Shown: positions 13,671 to 21,054 of the stretch, in pieces
Numbering within the stretch: position 1 is the first letter of the stretch
Layout of the letters: every line of letters starts with the position of its first letter
Assembly (NCBI GenBank): GCA_018362935.1
Contig: JAHALQ010000004.1
Span: 13,073-77,072, forward strand
Direction of reading: 5' to 3'
Origin: Pseudomonadota bacterium
Lineage (GTDB): Bacteria; Pseudomonadota; Alphaproteobacteria; RF32; CAG-239
DNA: 64,000 nucleotides
Position numbers and translations under genes: made by a program
Notes under the pieces: generated by a model
What the model saw: only the letters and a program-made list of their open reading frames with translations
Databases searched by the model: none
Told to the model about the DNA's origin: nothing

Positions 13671-14313
13671 ATTTGCTTTTTTTGCGAACTTTGCAGAAAC
13701 AATCAAAGAACTACCGGAAGATATGCAGCCTAAAGCCTATCAGGCGGTTTGTGAATACGGAATCTACGGGACACTGCCGGATGACGTCTTGCTGAGAAGT
13801 ATTTGCCTGATGGCGAAGAATTCAATATATAAAGATTGGGGCGGTGCTCCGGCCGGAAACAAAAATGCTTCAAAAAATAAGGAAGAAAAACAACCCCAAA
13901 ACAACCTCAAAACAACCCCAAAACAACCTTATATTCTTGAGAAACAGAAACTAGAAACAGAAGCAGAAGCTGAAACCAAAACTGAAACCAAAACAGAAAC
14001 CAAAACAGAAACAGAAGAGGTTAGCGCTGTCGCGCCTGCCGAAACAGCTGCGCCAAAGGACGAATACGTTTTTGAAGGGGAGGTTATCAAGCTCAAGCAG
14101 CGGAATTTTGACGATTGGCAGCGGGCTTATCCGCATTTGAACATTTATGCCGAATGTGTAGTTCGGGACAGTTGGTTGAAAGAACAAGCAGAGACAGAGC
14201 GAAAGCGGTGGTTTATGTCGACAGCGGCTTACTTCGCCAAACAAAACGAGAAACGCAAGAAACAACACGAAGAAGAGCAACAGCCTGATTGTGCTTATGG
14301 AGATTACCTATGA
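13660..14313 (+). CDS. Phage replication-type protein, DUF6291-like N-terminus
   Basis: 217 residues. The first 65 (FFANFAETIKELPEDMQPKAYQAVCEYGIYGTLPDDV) follow the pattern of small phage replisome-organiser-like domains. A middle linker is built from a 12-bp tandem repeat encoding alternating TETK units (about 13970-14010). A C-terminal domain (FDDWQRAYPHLNIYAECVVRDSWLKEQ) follows. Linker length is likely to vary by repeat slippage. Role in replication initiation is inferred. Confidence 0.55.
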   Translation: MQNKFAFFANFAETIKELPEDMQPKAYQAVCEYGIYGTLPDDVLLRSICLMAKNSIYKDWGGAPAGNKNASKNKEEKQPQNNLKTTPKQPYILEKQKLETEAEAETKTETKTETKTETEEVSAVAPAETAAPKDEYVFEGEVIKLKQRNFDDWQRAYPHLNIYAECVVRDSWLKEQAETERKRWFMSTAAYFAKQNEKRKKQHEEEQQPDCAYGDYL

Positions 14314-14882
14314 CCGATACAGCAAGAGTTTTACGTCACATTGCCGAGCTTTATGCTAAACCGCGGAAAAATCAGAGTTTTGATGAAGCCGTATTTGAAC
14401 TTGAAGACAAACTAAACGAACGCTTCCAGTCCTACGATAATGCCTTTGGACGAGAGTTGACAGCGAATGTTCTCAAGGCTGTTGACGATTTTTGGCGTTA
14501 CAAGTCTGACAAAAGCCGTCCTACTGTTGCTCAGATTATGGCTATGGTGAACTCGGATAGTTCTAAGGCTGCCAATGATGATTTTTCCCAACCTATCCAA
14601 AAAATTGTTACGGGCCGAAACATCGAAGTCGAGTACATGCAGCGCGACATCGATTTGAAACGCAACACTCACTGTCTGCTGAACGACTACACTCGGGCCG
14701 TGACGTATATCCTTGACGAGCTTTTGCCACAGAAAATCGGTTACAGCGAGTATCAAAACATCCGAAAAGATTATTCAGCGAAGGTCAACTTGGCGATGAG
14801 AAATAATCTTTTTGCCGATTTTGATACCATTCTGTTGGAAGTCTATAATCGTTATCATGGCATCGAAGCAGTAGGAATGTGA
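14310..14882 (+). CDS. Unknown phage replication-region protein (190 aa)
   Basis: Starts at an ATGA overlap. Mostly helical; LRHIAELYAKPRKN and FWRYKSDKSRPTVAQIMAMV suggest a helicase-loader-like or primosomal role, but no Walker motif is present and I do not recognise the family. Confidence 0.5.
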   Translation: MTDTARVLRHIAELYAKPRKNQSFDEAVFELEDKLNERFQSYDNAFGRELTANVLKAVDDFWRYKSDKSRPTVAQIMAMVNSDSSKAANDDFSQPIQKIVTGRNIEVEYMQRDIDLKRNTHCLLNDYTRAVTYILDELLPQKIGYSEYQNIRKDYSAKVNLAMRNNLFADFDTILLEVYNRYHGIEAVGM

Positions 14883-14890
14883 GGTCAAGC

Positions 14891-15451
14891 ATGGATTACA
14901 TCAGCAAAGCAGAATGCGAAAGACGCGGGTTTGTTAAGGGCGCAGACGGCTTGTATCGCAGGCTTAACACTCTTGAGAAATATGCGGCCAAAGGCTGGCT
15001 GAACTTCGGCAACCCGAAGCTGACAAAGAATGACCGTCTAGATGCCGGGGCCTGGTTTTACCGGGATTACATGAAAGGCCGGATTAACACTCTGAAAGCG
15101 GTTGACTGGATGAAAGAGCAGGTAGACGGCGGCAAGCAGGGACTATCGCCGGATGTTTGGGATGCCCGAGTACGCTTTGGAAAGGCGCTGCGAGCCATAA
15201 ACGCAAATTATCTGCCGGTCGTGCGTCAGGTAGTCCTTTTCCACCGTCCGCTCAATATCCGCAAGATAACGAGCGCTCAATACAATCATGACTTGGAGCT
15301 TGCCAAGGAAATATTATGCTGCGGGCTTGATAATCTGGTATTTCACTATGGCGTAAAGATTAGGCGGCCGAAAATTAAATCCTGCGGCGGTTATAAGCTA
15401 TTTGATGATATGGAGGAGTGGATAAATGAAATGGAAAAACAAAACGCCTAA
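14891..15451 (+). CDS. DUF6456-like phage protein (186 aa)
   Basis: ATG at 14891 has GAGG six bases upstream; a GTG at 14879 is less likely. TLEKYAAKGWLNFGNPKLTKNDRLDAGAWFYRDYMKG resembles the helical DUF6456-type proteins of alphaproteobacterial genomes and phages, followed by a helix-rich region (ARVRFGKALRAI). Its place at the end of the early right block would suit a late regulator; this is speculative. Confidence 0.5.
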   Translation: MDYISKAECERRGFVKGADGLYRRLNTLEKYAAKGWLNFGNPKLTKNDRLDAGAWFYRDYMKGRINTLKAVDWMKEQVDGGKQGLSPDVWDARVRFGKALRAINANYLPVVRQVVLFHRPLNIRKITSAQYNHDLELAKEILCCGLDNLVFHYGVKIRRPKIKSCGGYKLFDDMEEWINEMEKQNA

Positions 15452-15608
15452 AGAGGCTCAAGACGCCGCTGACAGAGCTCTTATCGAGCTCATGCGGCAA
15501 ACTTACGCGAGAGAGTTCAAAATTGTGGAGGAGCTGAAAAATGGGCAGGTATTGTGTAAAAGACGCGATGACGGAAGTTTAATTATTTTAAATGATTGGA
15601 GAAAGTGA
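15426..15608 (+). CDS. Unknown small phage protein (60 aa)
   Basis: Overlaps the previous gene by 26 bp. Helical N-terminus and a short beta hairpin (NGQVLCKRRDDGSLIILNDW). Not recognised. Confidence 0.45.
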   Translation: MKWKNKTPKEAQDAADRALIELMRQTYAREFKIVEELKNGQVLCKRRDDGSLIILNDWRK

Positions 15609-15665
15609 AATAACGGGTTGTATTGTAAGAAACAAAATTTTGTCAACATAACGTATAATATATAG

Positions 15666-15695
15666 TTGACATTTATATTTTTTTAAGTTTAAGAT
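15666..15695 (+). promoter_or_regulatory. Promoter of antirepressor leader 1
   Basis: TTGACA (15666-15671), 18 bp, TAAGAT (15690-15695). The transcript would begin at about 15702, at the first hairpin of the leader. Confidence 0.55.
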
Positions 15696-15696
15696 T

Positions 15697-15876
15697 GGTT
15701 TGTCAGCCGAGGTCGGCTGATGGAGATTAGAAACCTCCAAACCAGGTGGACATATCAGTCTTAACAATTGGATTATATGTCCGGCGGCTAAGATGATATG
15801 TTCAGGCTAAGGCTAAAACATCTTAGACTCGTTTCACTTGGGCGAGGTTTCTACCGCCGGACACCTTATTAGAAAC
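15697..15876 (+). ncRNA. Structured c4-like antisense/leader RNA 1, before antirepressor 1
   Basis: The 309-bp gap before the Bro-N gene is packed with pairing elements. The 5' domain has hairpin CAGCC/GGCTG (15704/15715) and hairpin GGAG/CTCC (15722/15735) whose loop is ATTAGAAAC. The 3' domain is closed by GTCCGGCGG/CCGCCGGAC (15779/15854), with CTAAGATG/CATCTTAG inside. GAGGTTTCTA (15844-15853) is a perfect 10-base complement of TAGAAACCTC in the 5' domain. The loop sequence ATTAGAAAC recurs at 15868-15876, just downstream. GGACATAT/ATATGTCC (15748/15775) gives a rival pairing. Confidence 0.7.
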
Positions 15877-15917
15877 AGGCAGAAGTGGTCTCCGAACTTT
15901 TACCAAGTGAGTGTACT

Positions 15918-16484
15918 ATGAACGATTTGACCGTTTTTAATTTTCAAAGCCAGCCGATTAGAACCTATGCCGATAAAAATGGCGAACCATGGTTTTGTTT
16001 ATCCGATACCTGCGCAGCATTAAATATTTCCCGATATCATCCTGATAGGCTACCTCAAAAGGGTGTGACAATTTGTTGCACCCTTACCAAAGGCGGAAAT
16101 CAAGAGCTTACATTTGTGAATGAACCCAATCTTTACCGGCTGGTTTTTCGCAGCAATAAACCTGAGGCTCAGAAATTTGCCAACTGGGTTTATGAAGAGG
16201 TTTTACCTTCGATTCGCAAAACAGGTTCTTATGCGGTAAAGCCTCACGATTCGATAATCAATATTTCTGACATCAAAAAATCAATCAAGGCCGGCGTTAA
16301 AGACTTGTTCCGTCCTTATGCGGGGCATGATGCTTATTACAACATAGGCGACGAAGAAATCGTCGGTTATATGTCTCGATGGTATTGGACGCGACACCGG
16401 TCGGTGCTAAAGGCTTTGGAAGAAAAAGACGAACAAATCCGCACCTTACAAAACAAAATTAACCAAATTAAAGCAGTAATTTAA
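15918..16484 (+). CDS. Bro-N antirepressor (antirepressor 1)
   Basis: 188 residues. A Bro-N domain lies at about 3-112: FNFQSQPIRTYADKNGEPWFCLSDTCAALNI, ELTFVNEPNLYRLVFRSNKPEAQKFANWVYEEVLPSIRKTG, the classical antirepressor pattern. The C-terminal 60 residues (DEEIVGYMSRWYWTRHRSVLKALEEKDEQI) are shared with the gene at 17838. Such proteins inactivate phage repressors. A GTG-initiated extension from 15885 is open, but the ATG at 15918 fits the domain start. Its ribosome site is weak, consistent with control by the leader. Confidence 0.85.
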   Translation: MNDLTVFNFQSQPIRTYADKNGEPWFCLSDTCAALNISRYHPDRLPQKGVTICCTLTKGGNQELTFVNEPNLYRLVFRSNKPEAQKFANWVYEEVLPSIRKTGSYAVKPHDSIINISDIKKSIKAGVKDLFRPYAGHDAYYNIGDEEIVGYMSRWYWTRHRSVLKALEEKDEQIRTLQNKINQIKAVI

Positions 16485-16575
16485 AAGGAGTTTGCCTATC
16501 AGAGATGTATTTTGTTGATTTTATCGATTAATGATTGTATAAATTTTTGTATACAATTTTAATGACAGCCAGACT

Positions 16576-17097
16576 ATGAGAATACTACTTTTTTCAGCAT
16601 TGTTGTTTTTTAGTGTTTCGGCGGAAGCGAACGATATTCAAATATATTTTTCTCCGTCAACTCATTGTGAGAATAATATAGTGCGGTTCATAAACAGAAG
16701 TAAAAATCGGATTGACGCGGCCGTTTATGCGCTCAATAATGATAAAATCGTAGAGGCGATTAAAAGGGCTCACAAACGGGGAGTTAAGATTCGCATTTTA
16801 ACCGACCGTTTGCAAGCTGCAAACCGAAGCTCCAAAGTACGTGAGCTTTATGATTATGGTATAAATATCAGGGTTCATTCCAAACATAAGATTGAACATA
16901 ATAAGTTTGCCATATTCGACAAGAGAGTTGCGATGAGCGGCTCTTATAACTGGACAAACCCAGCCTCGGCCAAGAATAGCGAGAACTGCGTTTTTTTCAT
17001 CAAAAACCAAAATGCAGTTGAGGAATACCAAGAACGCTTTGACTACCTGTGGCGGGTTAATACTAAAACCAAGTCAGACCTATGGTTTGACAAATAG
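16576..17097 (+). CDS. Secreted phospholipase D-family nuclease
   Basis: 173 residues with a signal peptide (MRILLFSALLFFSVSAEA). The single HKD motif is complete: HNKFAIFDKRVAMSGSYNWT near 110-130, with PSTHCENNIVRFINRSKNRI before it. This is the size and shape of the periplasmic Nuc endonuclease of plasmid pKM101, which dimerises to form one active site. In a prophage it could degrade incoming DNA in the periplasm or scavenge it; the role is inferred. AT-rich upstream region with TATACA boxes. Confidence 0.85.
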   Translation: MRILLFSALLFFSVSAEANDIQIYFSPSTHCENNIVRFINRSKNRIDAAVYALNNDKIVEAIKRAHKRGVKIRILTDRLQAANRSSKVRELYDYGINIRVHSKHKIEHNKFAIFDKRVAMSGSYNWTNPASAKNSENCVFFIKNQNAVEEYQERFDYLWRVNTKTKSDLWFDK

Positions 17098-17109
17098 AGG
17101 AGAAAAGAA

Positions 17110-17556
17110 ATGGCTAAAGAGCCTGTTTATATTAAAAACACATTAGGAAAAGATGAGGAGATTAAATGGATTGCAGATTTGCATTGGATTGTTTATCTTA
17201 ATCCAGTAATATATACACTTCTTGGTCTTTTGTTTTTAACTTCTCCAGCTAGAGGGATAGGAATATTCTTTTTATTTCTTGCTGCTTGGGTGTTGCTTTA
17301 TTGGCGGAAAACAGAGTATGTCATAACAAATAGAAGGGTTATTGCCAAAAGAGGAATAATTTCGGTCAAAACCGAAGAACTCCGTAATGGAAAGGTTGAA
17401 AGTGTTTATATTACCCAAGGTATTATAGAGCGTTGTTTTGGGTGCGGTACAGTTGTTTTTGGTGGTACAGGCGGCTCTAAAGTTAAATTTAAATTTATAG
17501 CCAATCCTAGACAAGTGAAAACGCATTTAGAAGAAATTATTGAAGAAAACAAGTAA
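17110..17556 (+). CDS. bPH2 (bacterial PH) domain membrane protein
   Basis: 148 residues. Two membrane segments in a hairpin (about 25-65: VYLNPVIYTLLGLLFLTS, IGIFFLFLAAWVLLYW) precede a YdbS-type PH domain beginning KTEYVITNRRVIAKRGIIS and VESVYITQGIIERCFGCGTVVF. GAGG lies before the ATG, 13 bp after the nuclease gene. Function in phages unknown. Confidence 0.8.
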   Translation: MAKEPVYIKNTLGKDEEIKWIADLHWIVYLNPVIYTLLGLLFLTSPARGIGIFFLFLAAWVLLYWRKTEYVITNRRVIAKRGIISVKTEELRNGKVESVYITQGIIERCFGCGTVVFGGTGGSKVKFKFIANPRQVKTHLEEIIEENK

Positions 17557-17561
17557 TATTT

Positions 17562-17586
17562 AGCCCTCTTCGGAGGGCTTTTTTTA
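17562..17586 (+). terminator. Terminator after the bPH2 gene
   Basis: AGCCCTC-TTC-GGAGGGCT followed by eight T. It isolates the next leader and antirepressor from upstream transcription. Confidence 0.9.
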
Positions 17587-17614
17587 TTGACAATTATGTC
17601 GATTCGTTTATTAT
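17587..17614 (+). promoter_or_regulatory. Promoter of antirepressor leader 2
   Basis: TTGACA (17587-17592), 16 bp, TATTAT (17609-17614), directly after the terminator. Confidence 0.7.
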
Positions 17615-17616
17615 TA

Positions 17617-17683
17617 TAGATAGAGTTTCAAACCTCTGGAAGACATAGCGGATATACCGCCCCCGAAAGATAGGCGTTTTTTT
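17617..17683 (+). ncRNA. Short c4-like RNA 2 with its own terminator
   Basis: About 65 nt from the promoter above. The first hairpin AGAG-TTTCAAAC-CTCT (17622-17637) matches the second hairpin of leader 1 in form. Then GCGG/CCGC and a terminator-like CGCC...GGCG with seven T (17659-17683). The loop octamer TTTCAAAC appears again at 17817-17824, next to the antirepressor ribosome site. Confidence 0.65.
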
Positions 17684-17730
17684 ATGCCTTGTTAATTCAT
17701 TGTTGACCTCATTGTCTTAACAAGTTTTCT

Positions 17731-17824
17731 GCCGGGAGAGCGTGAATATTTCGAATAAACGCTACACGTCTATGTCCGTGGTTTGAACTCCCGGCACCTT
17801 ACTGTTTAAGGTAATTTTTCAAAC
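17731..17824 (+). ncRNA. Structured leader of antirepressor 2
   Basis: Closing stem GCCGGGAG/CTCCCGGC (17731/17788) holds hairpins AGCGT/ACGCT (17739/17759) and CACG/CGTG (17765/17777). GGTTTGAA (17780-17787) is a perfect complement of TTCAAACC in the upstream short RNA (17627-17634). TTTCAAAC at 17817-17824 is a second pairing partner just before AAGGA. Same arrangement as leader 1 with different sequence. Confidence 0.65.
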
Positions 17825-17837
17825 AAAGGACATAAAA

Positions 17838-18437
17838 ATGAATAACTTAGTCTTCAAATCTCACACGTTTACCCCGATTTTTATTAATGGGCTACCTTTT
17901 TTAGGGTATCCGCAAATTGCGGATGCCTTACAGTACCGTAATGCAAGAATAATATCAGACCTTTATAATCGCCACGCTGATGAGTTCACGCCGGACATGA
18001 GCTTTTTAACCACGGTAGACACCGCAGGCGGCAAACAGCAGGTGCGCGTTTTCTCGCTCCGTGGCTGCCATTTGCTGGCGATGTTCTCAAAAACACCAGT
18101 TGCAAAGGAGTTTCGCCGCTGGGTGCTTGACCTTATCGAGCAGCACAATGCTACCGTTCGCGCTCATCAGCCGGATATGAAAGCCATAGGCGGCGCGGTT
18201 AAGCGCTGTGCGGCGGTGGCTGTCCGGCAGGAAATCAGCAAGGCTTTTGAAAATATCCTTTCTGCCGCGGAAAAAGTCCCTGTTGGCCGCCCGGTTTCCG
18301 ATGAAGACCTTGTCCGCTGCCTGTGGTCATGGTATGCAACACACCACGCCAAGACCCTTGATGCGATTCGGGAGCAGGAGAGGGAGCTTGACGAACTCAA
18401 GCGCAAACTGCTGGCGGTTAAGCAGGCGGTTAAATAA
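17838..18437 (+). CDS. P22_AR_N/ORF6N-like antirepressor (antirepressor 2)
   Basis: 199 residues. The N-terminal 110 have the phage antirepressor pattern (FINGLPFLGYPQIADALQYRN, then VRVFSLRGCHLLAMFSKTPVAKEFRRWVLDLIE). It differs from the Bro-N domain of antirepressor 1, while the C-terminal domain (DEDLVRCLWSWYATHHAKTLDAI ... LKRKLLAVKQAVK) is clearly related to that of 15918-16484. AAGGA precedes the ATG. Likely target is a phage repressor, of this or a competing prophage. Confidence 0.82.
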   Translation: MNNLVFKSHTFTPIFINGLPFLGYPQIADALQYRNARIISDLYNRHADEFTPDMSFLTTVDTAGGKQQVRVFSLRGCHLLAMFSKTPVAKEFRRWVLDLIEQHNATVRAHQPDMKAIGGAVKRCAAVAVRQEISKAFENILSAAEKVPVGRPVSDEDLVRCLWSWYATHHAKTLDAIREQERELDELKRKLLAVKQAVK

Positions 18438-18517
18438 TGCTGCATCAAATGGCTGATTTTCTAGGCTGCGCCTTGGTTTTATGGGTGTTGCCCTATCTCT
18501 TGTTGATAATGTTGTAA
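18437..18517 (+). CDS. Micro-membrane protein (26 aa)
   Basis: TAATG overlap with the antirepressor stop. MLHQMADFLGCALVLWVLPY then LLLIML: a single hydrophobic helix. Confidence 0.45.
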   Translation: MLHQMADFLGCALVLWVLPYLLLIML

Positions 18518-18524
18518 AAACCTA

Positions 18525-18553
18525 TTGACAAGTTTTTAAAAACTTTGTATACT
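18525..18553 (+). promoter_or_regulatory. Strong promoter of small RNA
   Basis: TTGACA (18525-18530), exactly 17 bp, TATACT (18548-18553); the best consensus match in the prophage. Confidence 0.8.
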
Positions 18554-18559
18554 TTTATT

Positions 18560-18653
18560 CATAATGCGAGAAGTGGCTCTGCTGCTCCTCGCATTTAATT
18601 TTCCTACTATCCTCTGTGGTTGCCCCAAGCTTTCCTCCTTGGGGCTTTTTTTT
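18560..18653 (+). ncRNA. Small RNA candidate (about 94 nt)
   Basis: From the consensus promoter, a hairpin AATGCGAG/CTCGCATT (18563/18588) is followed by a 26-nt unpaired stretch and a strong terminator GCCCCAAG/CTTGGGGC with eight T (18622-18653). No open frame with a ribosome site lies inside. It terminates 12 bp before the next gene, so it could also act as a leader attenuator. Confidence 0.65.
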
Positions 18654-18664
18654 GTAGGCTATAC

Positions 18665-19051
18665 ATGAAAATAAATTACATATACTTGAAAAAGATTATA
18701 ACGGCGATTTGTGAAAGAGAGAGCCACACAGTCACAACCGAGGACTTGCTTGATACCATGAATATACCTGATTTGCGGTCAGAGTACGACAAATTCTTCG
18801 GACACCTTCTTATACTAAAAGATATTGGCTGTATTGAAGAAATATCCCCGTCTAGTAAACAGAGTTTAGGCATAATTTACAATACTGACGGGTTAAATTC
18901 ATATGGTTCATGTTTAATACGGTTGACATCTTATGGCTATGATTTTTTGGATGTGCTCAACCAACCCAAGATATTAGAAAAGATTAAGGGATTAGGTTTG
19001 GCTGCCGCAGCAGAAGTTGGGAAATTACTTCTGCATAAGCTGATTCAATGA
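18665..19051 (+). CDS. DUF2513-like phage protein
   Basis: 128 residues. The winged-helix-like pattern (YLKKIITAICERE ... FFGHLLILKDIGCIEE) and IRLTSYGYDFLDVLNQPKILEKIKG match DUF2513 proteins found in many prophages, whose function is unknown. ATG at 18665; weak ribosome site. Confidence 0.6.
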   Translation: MKINYIYLKKIITAICERESHTVTTEDLLDTMNIPDLRSEYDKFFGHLLILKDIGCIEEISPSSKQSLGIIYNTDGLNSYGSCLIRLTSYGYDFLDVLNQPKILEKIKGLGLAAAAEVGKLLLHKLIQ

Positions 19052-19146
19052 TTTTGTCTAAAAATAATTTTATATAAAATTCAATTAGATAGTTAAATTT
19101 ATACCTATACGGAAATACCAATAAAACTTCAAATAATGGACAAAAA

Positions 19147-19512
19147 ATGTTCGAACTTCTCCGAGAGCTTATTGCTTATAAATATGCCTGCAAATTAAAG
19201 CATTGGCAATCAACTAACTACGGCATGCACCTGTTATATGACCGCTTGATTGAGAATGTTGACAAGTTTGTTGATGACATTGCTGAAAAAGCTTATATGT
19301 CATCCGGTGCCGCCGATTCCCTTACCGCCGAAATATTAAACAGTTCTCTGATTAATCTTGATGTGGCCGAGATGATTACGTCAATCCTGGATAAAATCGA
19401 CATGATTATGACTGATGATGAAACGCCGGAGGGGATTAAGACGCTTCTGGGCGACATCAGCAAAGACTTTTTAACCAAATTAGCTTTGGCGAGAATGGAA
19501 AATGGCGAATGA
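19147..19512 (+). CDS. DUF5856/Dps-like phage protein
   Basis: 121 residues. LLRELIAYKYACKLKHWQST, then GMHLLYDRLIENVDKFVDDIAEKAY, is the Dps/ferritin-like four-helix pattern used by phage DUF5856 proteins. Just before the terminase genes; function unknown. Confidence 0.6.
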   Translation: MFELLRELIAYKYACKLKHWQSTNYGMHLLYDRLIENVDKFVDDIAEKAYMSSGAADSLTAEILNSSLINLDVAEMITSILDKIDMIMTDDETPEGIKTLLGDISKDFLTKLALARMENGE

Positions 19513-19846
19513 AGAAAATTTGAAGCCACAAAACCGACGAACAAAGGAAGAGCAAAGAGAAATTGCGCGAAAAGGCGGTCTAAAATCCGGTGAAGTCAGG
19601 CGCCAAAAAGCGGAACTTCGCAAGCTCGGCTATACTGGCATTGAGAGTTTCGACAAATTGAACGAGCTTCAAAAGGAAGCCATCGCCAAAGGAAATATTA
19701 CAGCCGCGCTCAAAGCGGAAGAGCTCAAAGGCAAGCTTGCCGGTTTGTATATTGATAAGGTCGCGCAGACTGATACGGACGGAAACGACCTTAAGGAGCC
19801 GGTTGTCTTTAACATTCAGCCGGTCAAAATTGTAGAAAGCAAATGA
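19502..19846 (+). CDS. Probable terminase small subunit
   Basis: 114 residues; overlaps the previous gene by 11 bp and TerL by 4 bp. The basic N-terminus carries REIARKGGLKSGEVRRQKAE, a DNA-binding-like KGG motif seen in small terminase-like proteins, and a helical middle. Assigned mainly by position before TerL. Confidence 0.6.
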   Translation: MANEENLKPQNRRTKEEQREIARKGGLKSGEVRRQKAELRKLGYTGIESFDKLNELQKEAIAKGNITAALKAEELKGKLAGLYIDKVAQTDTDGNDLKEPVVFNIQPVKIVESK

Positions 19847-21054
19847 ATGTAGACTTTCCGATAATTGATAAGATGAAATTTCTTATCACTACTCGTAAAC
19901 GATATAAAGTTTTATATGGCGGACGAGGTTCGGGAAAGTCTTGGGGAATTGGTTATGCACTCATTCTTCTGGCAATGCAGCGTAAAATCCGTGTTCTTTG
20001 CACGCGACAATTCCAAACTTCAATTGCGACATCAGTCCACAAATTATTAAAAGACGCCATTAATGCTTTGGGTTTATCGGCATACTTTACGGTAACCCGC
20101 GATACTATTCGTTGCTGTAACGGTTCGGAGTTCTTTTTTAAGGGAATTCAGAATAATGTTGACGAAATAAAATCAATTGAAGGTATTGATATCTGCTGGG
20201 TAGAGGAAGCTCAAAACGTTTCCAAAGAAAGTTGGGAGGTTCTCGGCCCGACAATCCGTAAGGAAAATTCAGAGATTTGGGTAAGCTTCAACCCAAAATA
20301 TGAAGCTGACGAAACATATCAGCGCTTTATCGTGCACCCTCAGGAAGACTGTCAGGCCGTTCTTGTCAACTATAGTGACAATCCCTGGTTTCCGGAGGTC
20401 TTGCGGAAAGAAATGGAATACTGCCGAAAGGTGAGTGTTTCGGATTATGAATATATCTGGCTCGGTAAGCCTCAAGTTAATACGGATGCTCAAATATTTA
20501 ACGGTCGTTATGTCATTGAGGAATTTGAGGAAGCGCTAGATAACACGCGGTTTTTCCACGGAGCAGACTGGGGCTTTGCCCAAGACCCAACGACATTGGT
20601 TCGCTGCTTTATAAGAAATGATATGCTTTATATTGACCAAGAAGCCTACGGTATAGGGGTAGAACTTGACGAAACGCCTGCACTGTTTGACAGCATACCG
20701 ACGTCAAGACGGTATCCGATAAAGGCGGATTGCGCGCGGCCTGAAACAATAAGCTTCATGCGCCGCCGCGGCTTTAATATCGCTCCGGCTAAAAAATGGC
20801 AGGGTTCGGTCGAAGACGGTTTGGCAATTTTGAAAAGCTTTGCAAAAATTGTTATTCATCCGCGCTGTAAACATGCCGCGGATGAATTTCGTCTCTATTC
20901 ATACAAGGTAGATAAAAACAACGGCGATATTCTGCCGATTATCGAAGACAAAAATAACCACATCATTGATGCTCTGCGTTATGCTCTTGACGGCTATATC
21001 AAGGGGCGTGGCACTATGCAGATTAATCCTGACTGGCAAAAGCATTTTTACTAA
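19843..21054 (+). CDS. Terminase large subunit (Terminase_3/PBSX type)
   Basis: 403 residues. ATPase: Walker A GGRGSGKSW at about 27-35, Walker B and catalytic carboxylate IDICWVEEAQ near 122-131, and the coupling segment WVSFNPKYE. Nuclease: GADWGFAQDPT near 240, IKADCARPET, and a final IIDALRYAL. It pumps phage DNA into procapsids and cuts it. Full length for the family. Confidence 0.95.
   Translation: MNVDFPIIDKMKFLITTRKRYKVLYGGRGSGKSWGIGYALILLAMQRKIRVLCTRQFQTSIATSVHKLLKDAINALGLSAYFTVTRDTIRCCNGSEFFFKGIQNNVDEIKSIEGIDICWVEEAQNVSKESWEVLGPTIRKENSEIWVSFNPKYEADETYQRFIVHPQEDCQAVLVNYSDNPWFPEVLRKEMEYCRKVSVSDYEYIWLGKPQVNTDAQIFNGRYVIEEFEEALDNTRFFHGADWGFAQDPTTLVRCFIRNDMLYIDQEAYGIGVELDETPALFDSIPTSRRYPIKADCARPETISFMRRRGFNIAPAKKWQGSVEDGLAILKSFAKIVIHPRCKHAADEFRLYSYKVDKNNGDILPIIEDKNNHIIDALRYALDGYIKGRGTMQINPDWQKHFY

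Noticed and set aside
15716..15734. Hammerhead-like core (CTGATGG...GAAAC)
   Set aside because: The second conserved CUGANGA residues are not met and no suitable cleavage site and three-stem arrangement could be drawn; the c4-like pairing explains the region better.
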